Shown here: one piece after another, positions 1-11,257 of the stretch
Numbering within the stretch: position 1 is the stretch's first letter
Layout of the letters: every line of letters begins with the position of its first letter
Assembly: GCA_958510825.1 (NCBI GenBank)
Contig: OY294049.1
Coordinates: 8,990,001-9,054,000 of the forward strand
Source: Brachypterus glaber
Lineage: Eukaryota; Arthropoda; Insecta; Coleoptera; Kateretidae
Direction: 5' to 3'
Length of the DNA: 64,000 nucleotides
Notes under the pieces: generated by a model
What the model was told of the DNA's origin: nothing
Database searches by the model: none
What the model saw: only the letters and a program-made list of their open reading frames with translations
Made by a program: the position numbers and the translations under genes

Positions 1-696
1 CTTTTTCGTATTTTCGAACTGGCAATACCAAATATAATGCTTTTAATTATGACATTTTTCGCGTTAAACATTTTGGAGAGAGTTCATTCGATAGAGATGA
101 TCTTCAAGTACATAAAAAAACAGGAAAATATTGAAAGTATAAAGAAAACTCCTCAGGAAGTAATGCGTTACATTTGTACGATTTATGAGTCGTTGTTTCA
201 TGCTTCAAAATGTATTAATAAGTATATTTCGGTTTCTTGTTTGTATTTTTTTATAGGGAACGTATTAGAAGTTACCATTTTGATTATAATAGTTTATGAA
301 AAACAGGCAACGATCGATGATGCAGCTACTTTTCTTTGCTTTTCATTTGATCTTATAGTTATTACTTTACCTTGGATGCATATTGAAAAGAAAGTATGTA
401 TTAAAAAACAATTAATTGTTTTATTATTATTAAATTGTTTTATTATGAGAAAAGTATCCAATTACCAATAATATTAAGTTTTTGTACCAGTTCTGTAAGG
501 ATATTTTCTTCCCTACTTTAGTAGTAAACATAGTGTATATTACTCAAGAGGAAATTATTTTTCCACGGTCTAATTATGCTTACTATTGCTTGATTTCAAG
601 TATAGTACAGAAAATGTTTTTTTTTAGATGTCCGAATTGTCTTCGATTCTTGGTGAATGCGATAAGTGTTACACAGACTTAAGTCTTTCAAATACA
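1..696 (+). CDS. partial multi-membrane-spanning protein, possible gustatory-receptor-like (two candidate exons)
   Basis: The frame is open from the window edge to a good donor after base 393 (aaa|gtatgt), giving about 131 codons with no stop. The peptide has two or three strongly hydrophobic stretches (SCLYFFIGNVLEVTILIIIV; FLCFSFDLIVITLPW) separated by charged segments. An LN-containing stretch near the start resembles the cytoplasmic loop of insect gustatory receptors. A second possible exon, 628-696, lies between a T-rich acceptor (tttttttag) and a consensus donor (aca|gtaagt), keeps phase 0 and would add 23 residues. The diagnostic C-terminal TYhhhhhQF motif of insect chemoreceptors was not found downstream, so the family assignment is tentative. 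The gene is 5'-truncated by the window and could be a fragment or pseudogene. Confidence 0.35.
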
Positions 697-1698
697 GTAA
701 GTTTTCAAAAATAACAACAACAAAAATAATAATTAATAAATAAATAAAAACAAATAGTATAACAAGTCATGCATTACAAAAAGTTTTTTGAAAATCTTTT
801 CGAGAGTTTTAATTTTCTATAAATATGGCGCCAACAATATCTATAAAATATCCAAATCAAAGGTGTAAGCTGGATTTTCTTTTGGAGGTTTTCGGACGAG
901 AATTGGTGTTTTTTATATTTGCCTAATACATACATTGTAATATTTTAAATATTTATTCAAAATTTATTCATATGTTCGTAATTTTAAATCGTTGGAAATC
1001 TAGTTTAGCGCCGCATGCATGGTCACGTATTTTCCAAACAGCCCAACATTTAAAAAGTAAAACTGTGATAACAATATTGTGCCACAGGCAAAAAAATTAA
1101 TAAAGCATTTTCCAAACACCTTTTTTAAGCAATAATATTATAATAGATTTGGTTTTGGGTTAAAGATATTGGCTGGTGCAAGGAATCCACGGCGAGCTTG
1201 GACCGTTTCATTTGTTTCTGAGATATTTAAAATCAAAATTGAAAAAACTCATTTTTTAATCAATCAAAAAATAATTTTGGGAGATATTTCTGGACCTTCA
1301 TTACAAGGTGCTTAATCTAAATTCATACATTTTGACTATATGGTCAAAATGCCATAATCCTTTTATTGAAAAGTTAAAAATTTAAACATATATTTTTTTA
1401 GAAAAATAGATTTTTACTGCAGACAATGCACCAGAAATTGCAGTTTGATGTATGTGGCCTGTTCCCTATGTCTTCAAGTGTATTATTAGAGGTATTTATA
1501 AATAAAATAGAAAATACGGTTGTTAACGTTTTTTTTTTTTTTCAGCAATTCAGTCTGTGTGTCAGTATTATATTATTTCTCTATCAAATTAATTAAGTAG
1601 ACAGTAAAACAAAAATAAAAACGTAATAGAGGTAAAATTGTAACTAGAATCTCCCGCGCACGGATGATAAATACTTTCAAAATATTGAATTCGACACT
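697..1698. other. no gene recognised
   Basis: AT-rich sequence with scattered stops in all frames. No exon, RNA gene or clear repeat boundary was seen. If the receptor-like exons upstream are real, their last exon may lie here, but I could not identify it. Confidence 0.5.
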
Positions 1699-3182
1699 AT
1701 ACAGGATATGATGAGCAAAAAACTCGGGGGTGATTCTACATCGGAAAATATGACAAACAGTTCCTATAAACATATGTCTAAAAATGCGTCGTAAGGGAGC
1801 TAAGCCTCTTTGAAAGTGGATATAATATTTGGTTTTTATTTAATAACCCAGGAACTCTTTCAATAGCAACGAGGTTTTGCACGTGAACTAATTTTAATAA
1901 GGCCCATCTTCGTATGTTATTTTCATGTACTTATTTTAACCACGGGTGTGCGAAACGGGGGGGCCTTATCAGTTTTTTGTTCCAAACTTTTCTTCTGTGT
2001 AACTTTTTTGTAATTTTATTTTTGGAATATGATTTCACGTGAACTAATCTTAATAAGGCCCATCTTCGCATGTTATTTTCATGTACTTATTTTAACCAGG
2101 TGTGTGAAAAATGGGGGGTCTTATCAGTTTTTTGTCCCAAACTTATTTCTGTGTAACTATTTTATAATATTGTTTTTGAAATATGATTCCTCAGGGTAAA
2201 ATACCTAAAAAAAGGTACTCTTGTTGTAATACTGTAGGATTAACCGTTTTCGAGAAAAATTGATTTGAAGGTGAAATTTCAAAGTTCGAGGATGAAAAAT
2301 TAAATACTAAAAATGTGGAAAACCGACATTTTTATGATGCATATGAATTTACATAAAAAACTCAGAAAAAATCTCTTATAAAAAGTATGTAGAATCACCC
2401 CGCAACGAAATTTTAGTTTTCAACATTTTAGTATTTAATTTTTCGTCCTCAAACCGTGAAATTTCACCTTCAAATCAATTTTTCTCGAAAATGTTAATGC
2501 TACAGCATTACAGGAGTCCCTTTTAATGTATTTTGACCTGAGGAATCATATTCCAAAAACAAAATTATAAAATAGTTACACAGAAATAAGTTTGGGACAA
2601 AAAACTGATAAGACCCCCCATTTTTCACACACCTGGTTAAAATAAGTACATGAAAATAACATGCGAAGATGAGCCTTATTAAGATTAGTTCACGTGCAAA
2701 ACCGTACTTAGTAAACACCCTGTATTATGCACGTAGTATGCGAACTAAGTCTTCAGTGTTCGAGACTGAAGTTTTTTGCTGAGACGGAGTCGAAGCAAAA
2801 AATCAGTCGAGAACACTTAAGACAATTCGCATACGTGGTGTATATACTATTTTTTCTACTACCTAACGCTAGTAACTCCAAATATCAGCTAAAAATAAAT
2901 TTAAAAAAATATTTTGACATAACCATCAGTTTGACAAATAAGTTGAAAAAGGTTAGTAGTTGTCTCAAAAAATTTTCATTATTAACCGTCGTCAATAAAC
3001 AATGCTTAACGGTCAATAATAAATGAGTCCACTAATTTTATTGGTTGCCAAGGTAAACAAGCATTGACAACGGTAGATAATATGTAAGCTAGCACTTAAT
3101 TAGAGGTAGTAGAAAAAACTTTTTGTCATATTTCTGATATAGAATCACCCTCCGAGTTTTTTGCTCATCATTTCCCTGTATA
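1699..3182. mobile_element. fold-back / long-TIR element, family FB1 copy 1
   Basis: The ends are inverted copies: tatacaggatatgatgagc with a following actcgggggtgattcta on the left, and tagaatcaccctccgagt followed by gctcatcatttccctgta on the right. The flanks read TA on both sides. Inside, a block at 1885-2200 (gtgaactaatcttaataagg, then catgtacttattttaacca, then cttatcagttttttg) occurs as a partial direct duplication and again inverted at 2515-2710, so the element folds on itself. A small hairpin (2740-2840) sits inside. It has no transposase ORF, so it is non-autonomous. Copy 2 is at 17.7-18.7 kb; single arms are at 30.9 and 51.8 kb. Confidence 0.75.
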
Positions 3183-5403
3183 TTAAAAGAATTGTCGATA
3201 TTTTCAGATATCTTTAGGATAGACTTGTCCATTGGACAGGTTTAAGTTGGATGTGCACTGGTTCTTCAACTTTTCTTAGATAATATTTTACCTCTTAGGA
3301 TAAAACATTGATCTTGAGTGGAAATTTTAGTTTAAATTTCATCATCCAAACTTTGGACTTTATAATAAATAGCTTATTGCAAAATATGACAAATTGTTTT
3401 AATATATCCACACAGTTAGTACTTAATTGTTAAATCTTAAACAGATATATTTTTTTCTTATTTGCGACTCTTATAAGCTCATTCGCACGCACTTTGCGTG
3501 TTCTTATAGGCCCATAAGAGGTCTCTACTTTTTTTTTCTGTTGGGTTGGCAACAGACAAAAGCCTATCACTTGACCTTTTCCGTGCAAATGTGAACGTCG
3601 CTTTAAAGTTTAATTTCGTACAAAATTTTGTGTTTAGGTTATTTTTACCGTGTTAAAATTTTGGCTTGGTTACTTGAAGTAAAGAAGAGAAGAATTTACT
3701 ATAAAATATATCAAAATAATATTTTTTCATAGAATTTTAAACATGGCGAAAACTGTAATGCCAAACCGAAACAAAAATCCCTAAATCAGTCACCAATTTT
3801 AATGTAAGTTTTTTAAAGTTTTAGAGCAAAATAGAAAAAATTGTATACTCGTTACATAATACGTTTTTAGCGCACTAGTACTTTAGAAAACTCACCGCAA
3901 GTGGCTCGTTTCCTAAACTTGTACTCGTGCACTAAAAACCCGACTAAAAACGTATTTTATAAAACTAGAACTTTAATATACTAACCTGTCTAAGTCTTCC
4001 AATTTGTCCAATAGTTAGCAACAACAATATCAAATTTAAACTTATTTATGATTAATCAAATAACTTTTACCTCAAGGAGTAATTTCAGACCAATGTTTAT
4101 GAAGGTGTCATCTTTTTGTTTGTTTATTTACTAACAGAAACGCGATACAGCTTTGTGGTGTAAAATGTAGATGTCGCTTCAGGCTACCTAGTAGCGATGT
4201 TGCATAGTTTCCAGCTTATCATGGATTCAAATCATTATACTTATATTAAAAATGTAAAAAACTTTATTGTGTATACTATAATTATGTTTAATAATATAGT
4301 ATATTTAAGTCTATTAAAATTAAACTACTAGTTCATATAAAACTCATACAGAACTAATGTTTCTTAAAATTTACAATAAAATATCCAAAGTATATGTTTC
4401 CAATCGGCAACACTGTACCCCTGTCAGTCATTTTACGACATTAGACTGTGAGTTTACACATTCTTTCTCTCTCTTTACGCGTACTAAGTGTAAACAATAG
4501 TCACTCCCCACCAGCCCCTCGGCGTAGTTGGTTCACACTTCAAACAAAGCGTACGGTAGATTTCATCATGTTCCTTCTTGAGGTAAAAGTTCTTTGTGAT
4601 TAATGTTTTATGTAATTTTGCTCCTTCTTTAACTTACCAAAACTTTCTCAAATCTTTCATGTATAACTACGGATTCATCATCTTCTTCAAAGGAGTCCAG
4701 AGATGTTTCAAAACCACTGAAAATAAAATATCATTAAATGAATTTTAGGGACAATTTCTATTAGAGATACATTAAAAGTATGGTGAAAAGGATGGTGTAA
4801 CTTAAAATAAAGATAACTTAAATGAGGGGGGTAGCATAAGCTACTTACCATTTAACTAAGAACTCAGGTTATACTAGGTTAACTGTCAAATCTAACAAAT
4901 CAGGGAATCTAAAACTGACAGTTAACTGAGAATGATCTGTTCTCAGTTGAATGGTAAGTAGCTATAATTTATACCGTGATTACTTAAGGTTACGTGATTA
5001 TATAAGATTAAGTGATTACACAAAACCAGATGCGATTACCTAGGATTATCTGGATTTATATGATTACGCATATTGATTATGTGAGATTAGGTAAGATTAA
5101 CAAAGAGAACTTCAAATTATTCTGCTTATTTTTGTAAATACCAGCATTAACCCCTTGACGCACCCCTTTTTTTTGGAAACTCCAATTTTTCAAAACTTGA
5201 TTTAGTCGGTTTCTAACTCCGGAATACGATATATAACCATATCTTCAAATTGAATAATTCTTTTCTTGACTTTTTCCAAGAGTCTCAATGGCGCGCCATG
5301 GCCATTTTGATTTCTCACGCACAAAACGGTAAAAATCGGTAAAAACACCCATTTTATTATTTTTTTGAGTTTTCGCAGTTTTCCAGCTTTTTCCAAATCA
5401 AGA
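3183..5403. repeat. intergenic sequence with two hairpin repeats
   Basis: No coding exon seen. Two inverted repeats stand out: 3859-3956, with arms around aatacgtttttag and ctaaaaacgtatt and a GC-rich apex; and 4832-4968, with arms tagc...ctacttaccat and atggtaagtagcta. Between 4975 and 5100 there is a degenerate reiteration of gtgattac/tgattat. These look like small non-autonomous TIR elements. Confidence 0.5.
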
Positions 5404-5562
5404 CTAGGGCATGCAGTCCTGGGATCCCTGGAGCAATATTTTGGTCTTGGGACCTAAGGCTCCAGTCCCGGGACCAAATATGGTCCTGAAGACCTGAAAT
5501 TTTAAATTTTACCTCTCGGGGGGTGCCTGACCATTATTTTATAAATAATAAATTTGGCAATA

Positions 5563-5612
5563 TTATTATTATTATTTATTGAATACAGTAAGCGGCAAAG
5601 CCATTTATATTA
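5563..5612 (-). repeat. LINE 3'-tail relic
   Basis: Read on the minus strand it gives ...ggctttgccgcttactg followed by a TAA/AAT repeat. This closely resembles the 3' end of the complete LINE at 11.2 kb (ggcattgccgcttactattg then (TAA)n). No coding sequence is attached. Confidence 0.5.
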
Positions 5613-5704
5613 AAATAGATTTATATATGAAAATATTTATATATTTTTTCCTATAACAATTTTGTGTTACCTGGTAATATAAAAATTATTATTAACATAT
5701 ACAC

Positions 5705-6262
5705 ACCGGGTGAGTTTTATTTATGTCCACCCCTAAAATTAAGATTAATCTGCATTCAATTAAAAAGATTTTTACGAGATACAATTAATTTACCTTATTT
5801 TTACTTACTTGATCTTCAAAGTAATAGTAATACATAAATTTGGCACAAGAAAAATAGCGAAAAAATACTCTACAAATAAAGTTTACATGAAAACAAACCG
5901 TTTTTTTTAGCTCTAATTCGCTGGCACTGATCAAATTTAGTTTTATATTTTTTAAGCTTAAGTAAGTAAAAAAAAAACGTAAATTATGTATATCTAGTTT
6001 TTATACAATAAAAACAAAAAAAAAAAACAATTAATTTTTTTAAATAGAATTTTCGGCTGAATTCAAAAATGTAAAAATTACAGGGTGTTCCATTTAAAGA
6101 AAAAAACATATTTAAGCCACGGCGAAACCGAAAGTGAAACAAAAAAATTAAATCCGCTATTTTATAGCCAATGTAGAATTATATATATCACCCAAGTTTC
6201 GTTTTTATCATATGAAGATTAATCTTAATTTTGTGGGTGGACATAAATAAAACTCACCCGGT
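5705..6262. mobile_element. nested TIR element, family accgggtgag, copy 1
   Basis: The left end accgggtgagttttatttat continues into gtccacccctaaaattaagattaat, and the right end is the inverse (gattaatcttaattttgtgg...ctcacccggt). Length is about 558 bp, non-coding. A second copy, itself carrying a further insertion, occupies 47997-49541. Confidence 0.75.
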
Positions 6263-6611
6263 ATTTTTTCTTTTTATGACAAAACCAAAATAATTTTAAA
6301 AAATGTACACAATTTTTTTCATTTTGGGGACGAACGTCCCGGAATTTTTATTTTTGGTTCCGGGAACATTTTAAGTTCGTTGGTCCTGGGACTTGCATGC
6401 CCTAGTCAAGATGTACACCTGAATATTAAAATTAATTTTTACCTGCTGCTCTTCAATACATTTCATAAATTCAGTACTTCAGAAAAGAAATTTAAAAAAA
6501 ATATATAAAATAGAAATAGAAATAATTTAAAAATGTATAAAAAATACTACCTACTTATGATTTTGGCCCACTTTACCCCGCTTTTTTTGAAAACTTAGTA
6601 AGCTGTTTTCA

Positions 6612-6790
6612 CAGGTGGAAGTACATGGAAGTACTGGTATATGAAAGTACTGGTATATGGTATTGGTTCATGGAGGTGAAATGCGCATTTTTTTACATGA
6701 AATTGCCTTGGAAGTACATGGAACTAGTTAAAAAAACTTGGAAGTACAGGGAAGTACTTCCAAAAATTGGAAGTAGCTGTACAAGTAAAT
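6612..6790. repeat. GGAAGTAC-rich motif array
   Basis: The sequence reiterates ggaagtac many times with variable spacing, including one inverted pairing (ggaagtacttcc). An ORF across it is a product of the repetition. It may be another motif-filled non-autonomous element like those at 12.9, 14.8 and 41.6 kb, but I could not define ends. Confidence 0.5.
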
Positions 6791-7288
6791 CGCCCCTTGC
6801 CTTTACCAAACACAGATTTTTACCAAAAACAATCCAAAACAAGAACTTTGGATAAGGAACATATGTTCCAAGTTAAAAATTTACTTGTTATTGTGGCTAC
6901 AATAACTCAAATAAACTTTTAACTTGGAACCACATGGTCACAAATTTTCTGCTACACATTTTTTTTCACTAAAATCATCTTTTCTCACTACCAACTAGGT
7001 AAGTGGACATTAATTCAAAAGTCGACAGTAATGGAAAGTACTATATCGAGCACACTTAGTGATAAATGAAATTAATACAAACAAATTGTGAGGTTAGGTG
7101 GCGGTGACATATCATGTTATCGTTGTCCTGCCTTTTTTAGTGTTTTATCGAACTATTAAATACTTAAACCGTAATAAAGTGATAGTTTACAAACCTATCA
7201 GTACATATTTATATAAATCACAGCGATATAGACATTAAAACATCGAAATTTTGCATTTTTAAATTTTGTCAACAACCTAACCTAAAAA
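6791..7288. other. LINE 5' region / flank
   Basis: No ORF. The last part probably belongs to the 5' untranslated region of the LINE that follows, but the element's left boundary could not be set. No 5' target duplication matching the 3' end was recognised. Confidence 0.4.
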
Positions 7289-8275
7289 ATGTCAAACTGT
7301 TCAAAATGCCAAAATCCCTGTGTTTACAAGGATGTAACCGTAAGCAGAGAAATAAAGGATCTTTTTGGTGGCCCCTGCGATTTCTGCAAACAAATTATAT
7401 GCAAAACTTGTGGAAAATTGTCTTCATCTGAAATCCGAGCTTTGATGGCTAAGACCCGTATTATGTTGTTTTTCTGCCCAGACTGCATTGCTATTATTAG
7501 GGAAATACCTTCAATGAAAATTAATCTTTGCAACCTACAGCAGGAAGTGAAAGATTTAAGGACTGAAGTTATTACCAATCAACTGCCAGCGATCAAAGAA
7601 AAAATGAAACAGCTAAGTACGGAAGTCACTACCAATCAACTGCAACTACAAAAAGACCTTAATTCTGTCAATAAAAAAGTAAACAATCCTGTGCCAAATC
7701 AAAGTTACGCAGATGCACTAAAAGTATGCACAACCAATAACGAACATATAAAAGGCTGTGTTTCCAAACTACAGGATGAACTTAAAACCATTAAGGACTC
7801 ACCCAAACAGTTATCAGTTACTGAAGCAGCAATAGAATTGCAAGAAAGGGAAAACAGAGCTACCAATATTCTTATCTTTGGACTAGAAGAGACTTTGTTG
7901 GAGAATAAAGAAGAAAAACTAAAGCAAGAGGGTGAAAAGGCGGTTAATATTATAAAAAAACTAAAAAGAGATGTAACAGTAGAAGAAATAAAATTTACAC
8001 GTATAGGATTTCCATCAGAAAACAAAAAAAGGCCACTCAAAGTTATTTTTTCTACAAAGGAAGAGGCTCTACAAATAATAAGATTAAAAAGCAAACTAAA
8101 TATTGAAGGAATATATATTAAGTACGACCAAACACCTACCCAGCGTGAGTACCTCAAGAAAATTATTGATGAACTTGAGGAACGCAAACAAAAAGGTGAA
8201 CTAAACCTACGAATAAAGTACATTAACAATATTCCTAAGATAATTAAACACACCGAACCTGCATCAAAAAAGTAA
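7289..8275 (+). CDS. LINE ORF1 protein, zinc finger plus coiled coil
   Basis: 328 aa starting at an ATG after a short leader. Residues 4-66 contain paired cysteines (CSKC, CDFC, CKTC, CPDC) in the spacing of a PHD-like finger, typical of ORF1 in several insect LINEs. Residues about 75-190 are heptad-like and charged, consistent with a coiled coil for trimerisation. From about residue 188 (RENRATNILIFGLEE) follows the RNA-binding-like C-terminal region common in CR1/L2-type ORF1 proteins. It would bind the element's RNA. It is followed 8 bases later by the ORF2 frame, which is open across the ORF1 stop, suggesting reinitiation. Confidence 0.82.
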   Translation: MSNCSKCQNPCVYKDVTVSREIKDLFGGPCDFCKQIICKTCGKLSSSEIRALMAKTRIMLFFCPDCIAIIREIPSMKINLCNLQQEVKDLRTEVITNQLPAIKEKMKQLSTEVTTNQLQLQKDLNSVNKKVNNPVPNQSYADALKVCTTNNEHIKGCVSKLQDELKTIKDSPKQLSVTEAAIELQERENRATNILIFGLEETLLENKEEKLKQEGEKAVNIIKKLKRDVTVEEIKFTRIGFPSENKKRPLKVIFSTKEEALQIIRLKSKLNIEGIYIKYDQTPTQREYLKKIIDELEERKQKGELNLRIKYINNIPKIIKHTEPASKK

Positions 8276-8283
8276 ATACGTCG

Positions 8284-11094
8284 GTGGTTGAAATTTCCTT
8301 TTACTACACAAATCTAAATGCAATGATGTCCAAAATTGATGAATTTAAATTGAGTGTAGATACAATAAAGCCTTCCATCATCTTTCTTACAGAAACATGG
8401 TTAACCGATTCAATTCCCGATTCAATTCTACACATACAAGGATATTCTGTATACCGAAAAGACAGGCCAAATGGTGTAAGAGGAGGAGGAGTATGTGTGT
8501 ACATAAAAGATAGCATTGCTGGTTATCAAGTAAACACTACAGTCTGTCATAACTATGCTACACATCCCATTGAATCACTGTGGCTAGATCTGTTTGTGGG
8601 AGAATTAAAACTTGTTGTAGGCTGTGTCTATCGCTCAAAAACTAAAACAAACGATCAGGACAATAAACAACTTATAGATGTGCTTGAACAAGCCTATAAC
8701 ACTGATATTCCCACCTATGTATTTGGAGATTTTAATTACACCGAGTTAAACTGGAAAACTTTAGATGTCCGCCCCTACGACCAGTGTTCATTTGATTTTG
8801 TAACGAGCTATAAAAGAACAAATGTCCATCAGCTAATTTCATTCCCTACCAGACTCCGAGGTGAAGAAATATCTCTGTTAGACCTGCTTCTAGTCAATGA
8901 GAAGAAATTGGTTTTTGACATTGAATCACACCCACCTATAGGTTTGAGTGACCATATCGTTATAACAGCTAAGTCCCAAATCCAGCTAAAACCAAAACAA
9001 ACACGAAAAATTTTTAAACGCCAACTTTGGACAGCTAACTACGAAGTCATCAATGAGCATCTGCAAGACGAACTTTCCAATACTGAAGACCGCACTTACA
9101 ACAAAATTATGGAGATTATGCTAACAACAATAGACCATTATATCCCTCTTAAATCTAAAAAGGTTAATCCTCGAAAGCCGTGGTTAACAAGAGAAATTTT
9201 TAAAGAAGTCCAAAAAAAGAGAAAACTATGGCATAACTACAGATCAGACAGAACCGAACAAAGCTATTTAAACTACAGAACCCACAATAATACCCTGAAA
9301 CAGAAAATATATTATGCTAAAAGGGACTATGAGCGTAACTTAATTGATAATAAAAGCGATAAACGCTTTTATCAGTATATTAACCGCTCATTAAATTCAC
9401 GAATAACCCAGTTTACCCTGAAAGACAACACCAAAAACCGCATCATTACCGAAGAGTCTGAAATTGCTGACTGCTTTGCAAAACAATTTCAAAGCGTATT
9501 TACAAGAGAAAACGTCAACGACATTCCCAACCTGGACCCCAATACTTACTGTGCCAGATCTTTGGAAACAATTACATTTACACCTGAAAAAGTAGAAACA
9601 GCAATAAAATCGCTGAAAACCGATTCCAGTCCCGGTAAAGACGGAATACCAGCTGTTTTTCTGGCTAAATGTGCATCGTCTTTATGTCAGCCTTTTTCGG
9701 TAATGATGAACGACATATTCAGGAAAGGTCAGTTACCACTAGAATGGAAAACGGCCATAGTTGTACCCATTTACAAAAAAGGCAACAAACAAAAGGCAAC
9801 AAACTACAGACCCATAAGTCTGACAAGTACCATTTGTAAATGTATGGAGAAAATCATAGCAGCAGAAATGACAGCCTTTTTCCTTGATAACAACGTAATA
9901 CCTGAATCACAGCATGGCTTCCTGTCCGGTAGATCAACTTTTACCAACCTACTTTCTAGATTTCAAGACTGGACGATAGCTGACGATAATGGTGTACCAA
10001 TTGATGTTTTTTATCTGGATTTTGAGAAGGCCTTTGATAAGGTACCCTTCTCAAAATTACTGCATGTTTTAAATCACTGTGGCATCAGGAAGTTTCTGCT
10101 AGATCTACTCGGTGATTTTCTCCAGGGACGACTTTTCTGTGTTAAAATAGGCCTATCTCTGTCTCAACTGTACGAGGTTTTCAGTGGAGTTCCTCAAGGC
10201 TCTATTCTAGGTCCCCTTCTGTTCCTAATTTACATCAGTCACCTAGCGAAGTGCATAAAATGCAAAAAACGTTCCTTTGCAGACGACACCAACAGTTATT
10301 GCAACGCTCTCACCGAATCTGCGCAGCTCCAGCAAGACATAAATTCTATAAAAGCTTGGTCAGAAACGTGGCAGATGCCGTTAAATGACTCAAAGTGTTC
10401 AATTCTACATTTGGGACGTAACAATCCAAGGCACCAGTATTTCCTAGGTGATATTCCAGTGAACGTAGTTAAGGAACAGAGGGATTTAGGTATCATAGTA
10501 AGTGAGGACCAGAAATGGGAAGCCCACATCAACAGCATCATCAAAAAAACGAACAGTCTTATTTATCTAATTTCAAGAGCCTTCAAAGACCATTCTCAAG
10601 CTATGATACTTAAACTGTACAAAACGTATGTTAGGCCTAAACTAGAATACGCCCAGTCTATCTGGAGCCCCTACTACACAAAGGACATCGAGGCCCTCGA
10701 GAGAGTTCAACGTAGGATCACCAAGATACCGCCCGAACTCAAGGAGCTTCCATATGAGTTAAGACTGCAAAGACTCAGACTACCAACTCTGGCTCAAAGA
10801 AGACTGCGAGGTGACCTTATAGAGACGTTTAAAATAATAAACGGGTTTTACACATGTAACCTTAACCTATTCCATTTCTCGGACAACGTTCATCTCAGAG
10901 GACACAGCAGAAAGCTATCCAAAGAAAGGTGCTCTAAGCTTCTCCGAAAGAACTTTTTTCCAAACAGAATTGCCTATATTTGGAACCGGCTAAGTGAAGA
11001 CACCGTAAGCGCAACAACTGTGAACCAGTTCAAAAATAGACTTGACCGGGAAATGGAACAATGGACTAACAATTTTGTACATTATGTGATGTGA
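8284..11094 (+). CDS. LINE ORF2 protein, endonuclease and reverse transcriptase
   Basis: About 936 codons. The listed start is a GTG; the frame is open further upstream across the ORF1 stop, and the first ATGs are at residues 14-15, so the true start is uncertain. The apurinic-type endonuclease occupies roughly residues 1-230, with catalytic signatures ETWL (37-40), GDFN (about 148-151) and SDH (about 224). The reverse transcriptase spans about 440-720, with the YRPISL block, YLDFEKAFDKVP, GVPQGSILGPLLF and the catalytic FADD (about 664). The C-terminus has the YVRPKLEYA...W and LERVQRR block common to insect LINEs. All key residues are present, so the enzyme could be functional. Confidence 0.92.
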   Translation: MVEISFYYTNLNAMMSKIDEFKLSVDTIKPSIIFLTETWLTDSIPDSILHIQGYSVYRKDRPNGVRGGGVCVYIKDSIAGYQVNTTVCHNYATHPIESLWLDLFVGELKLVVGCVYRSKTKTNDQDNKQLIDVLEQAYNTDIPTYVFGDFNYTELNWKTLDVRPYDQCSFDFVTSYKRTNVHQLISFPTRLRGEEISLLDLLLVNEKKLVFDIESHPPIGLSDHIVITAKSQIQLKPKQTRKIFKRQLWTANYEVINEHLQDELSNTEDRTYNKIMEIMLTTIDHYIPLKSKKVNPRKPWLTREIFKEVQKKRKLWHNYRSDRTEQSYLNYRTHNNTLKQKIYYAKRDYERNLIDNKSDKRFYQYINRSLNSRITQFTLKDNTKNRIITEESEIADCFAKQFQSVFTRENVNDIPNLDPNTYCARSLETITFTPEKVETAIKSLKTDSSPGKDGIPAVFLAKCASSLCQPFSVMMNDIFRKGQLPLEWKTAIVVPIYKKGNKQKATNYRPISLTSTICKCMEKIIAAEMTAFFLDNNVIPESQHGFLSGRSTFTNLLSRFQDWTIADDNGVPIDVFYLDFEKAFDKVPFSKLLHVLNHCGIRKFLLDLLGDFLQGRLFCVKIGLSLSQLYEVFSGVPQGSILGPLLFLIYISHLAKCIKCKKRSFADDTNSYCNALTESAQLQQDINSIKAWSETWQMPLNDSKCSILHLGRNNPRHQYFLGDIPVNVVKEQRDLGIIVSEDQKWEAHINSIIKKTNSLIYLISRAFKDHSQAMILKLYKTYVRPKLEYAQSIWSPYYTKDIEALERVQRRITKIPPELKELPYELRLQRLRLPTLAQRRLRGDLIETFKIINGFYTCNLNLFHFSDNVHLRGHSRKLSKERCSKLLRKNFFPNRIAYIWNRLSEDTVSATTVNQFKNRLDREMEQWTNNFVHYVM

Positions 11095-11220
11095 AAAATT
11101 TTGACTGTGATAATAATGTTAATAATGACTGTGATAATAATACTATGTAACATGTGATAATAATACTATGTAATGTATGTAATAGATGCAATAGTCTCAT
11201 CGGCATTGCCGCTTACTATT

Positions 11221-11250
<30 letters not shown>

Positions 11251-11257
<7 letters not shown>

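Larger units (their letters stand above)
5404..6405. mobile_element. TIR element ending CTAGGGCATGC, with a nested second element
   Basis: The left end is actagggcatgcagtcc and the right end is its inverse, acttgcatgccctagt. Flanks are ...aaatcaaga before and tcaagatgt after, a target duplication of 4 to 6 bp depending on where the TIR is said to start. No transposase is encoded. The interior carries a piece resembling the 3' end of a LINE in reverse (5563-5612) and a complete nested TIR element (5705-6262). Other fragments of this family are at 18.75-18.83 kb and 39.88-39.99 kb. Confidence 0.75.
7289..11250 (+). mobile_element. non-LTR retrotransposon (LINE), apparently full coding length
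   Basis: Two adjacent ORFs encode a zinc-finger/coiled-coil ORF1 protein and an endonuclease-reverse transcriptase. They are followed by a short 3' UTR with tandem tgtgataataat-type units (11103-11170) and a (TAA)n tail at 11224-11251. No RNase H domain is evident. The ORF1 type, ORF2 layout and 3' microsatellite tail fit the CR1/L2/jockey group of insect LINEs; the exact clade is undecided. Neither ORF contains a stop or frameshift, so the insertion is probably young. Confidence 0.88.

Noticed and set aside
2727..3026. 99-codon plus-strand ORF
   Set aside because: It lies inside the FB1 fold-back element across a small hairpin and has no recognisable features.
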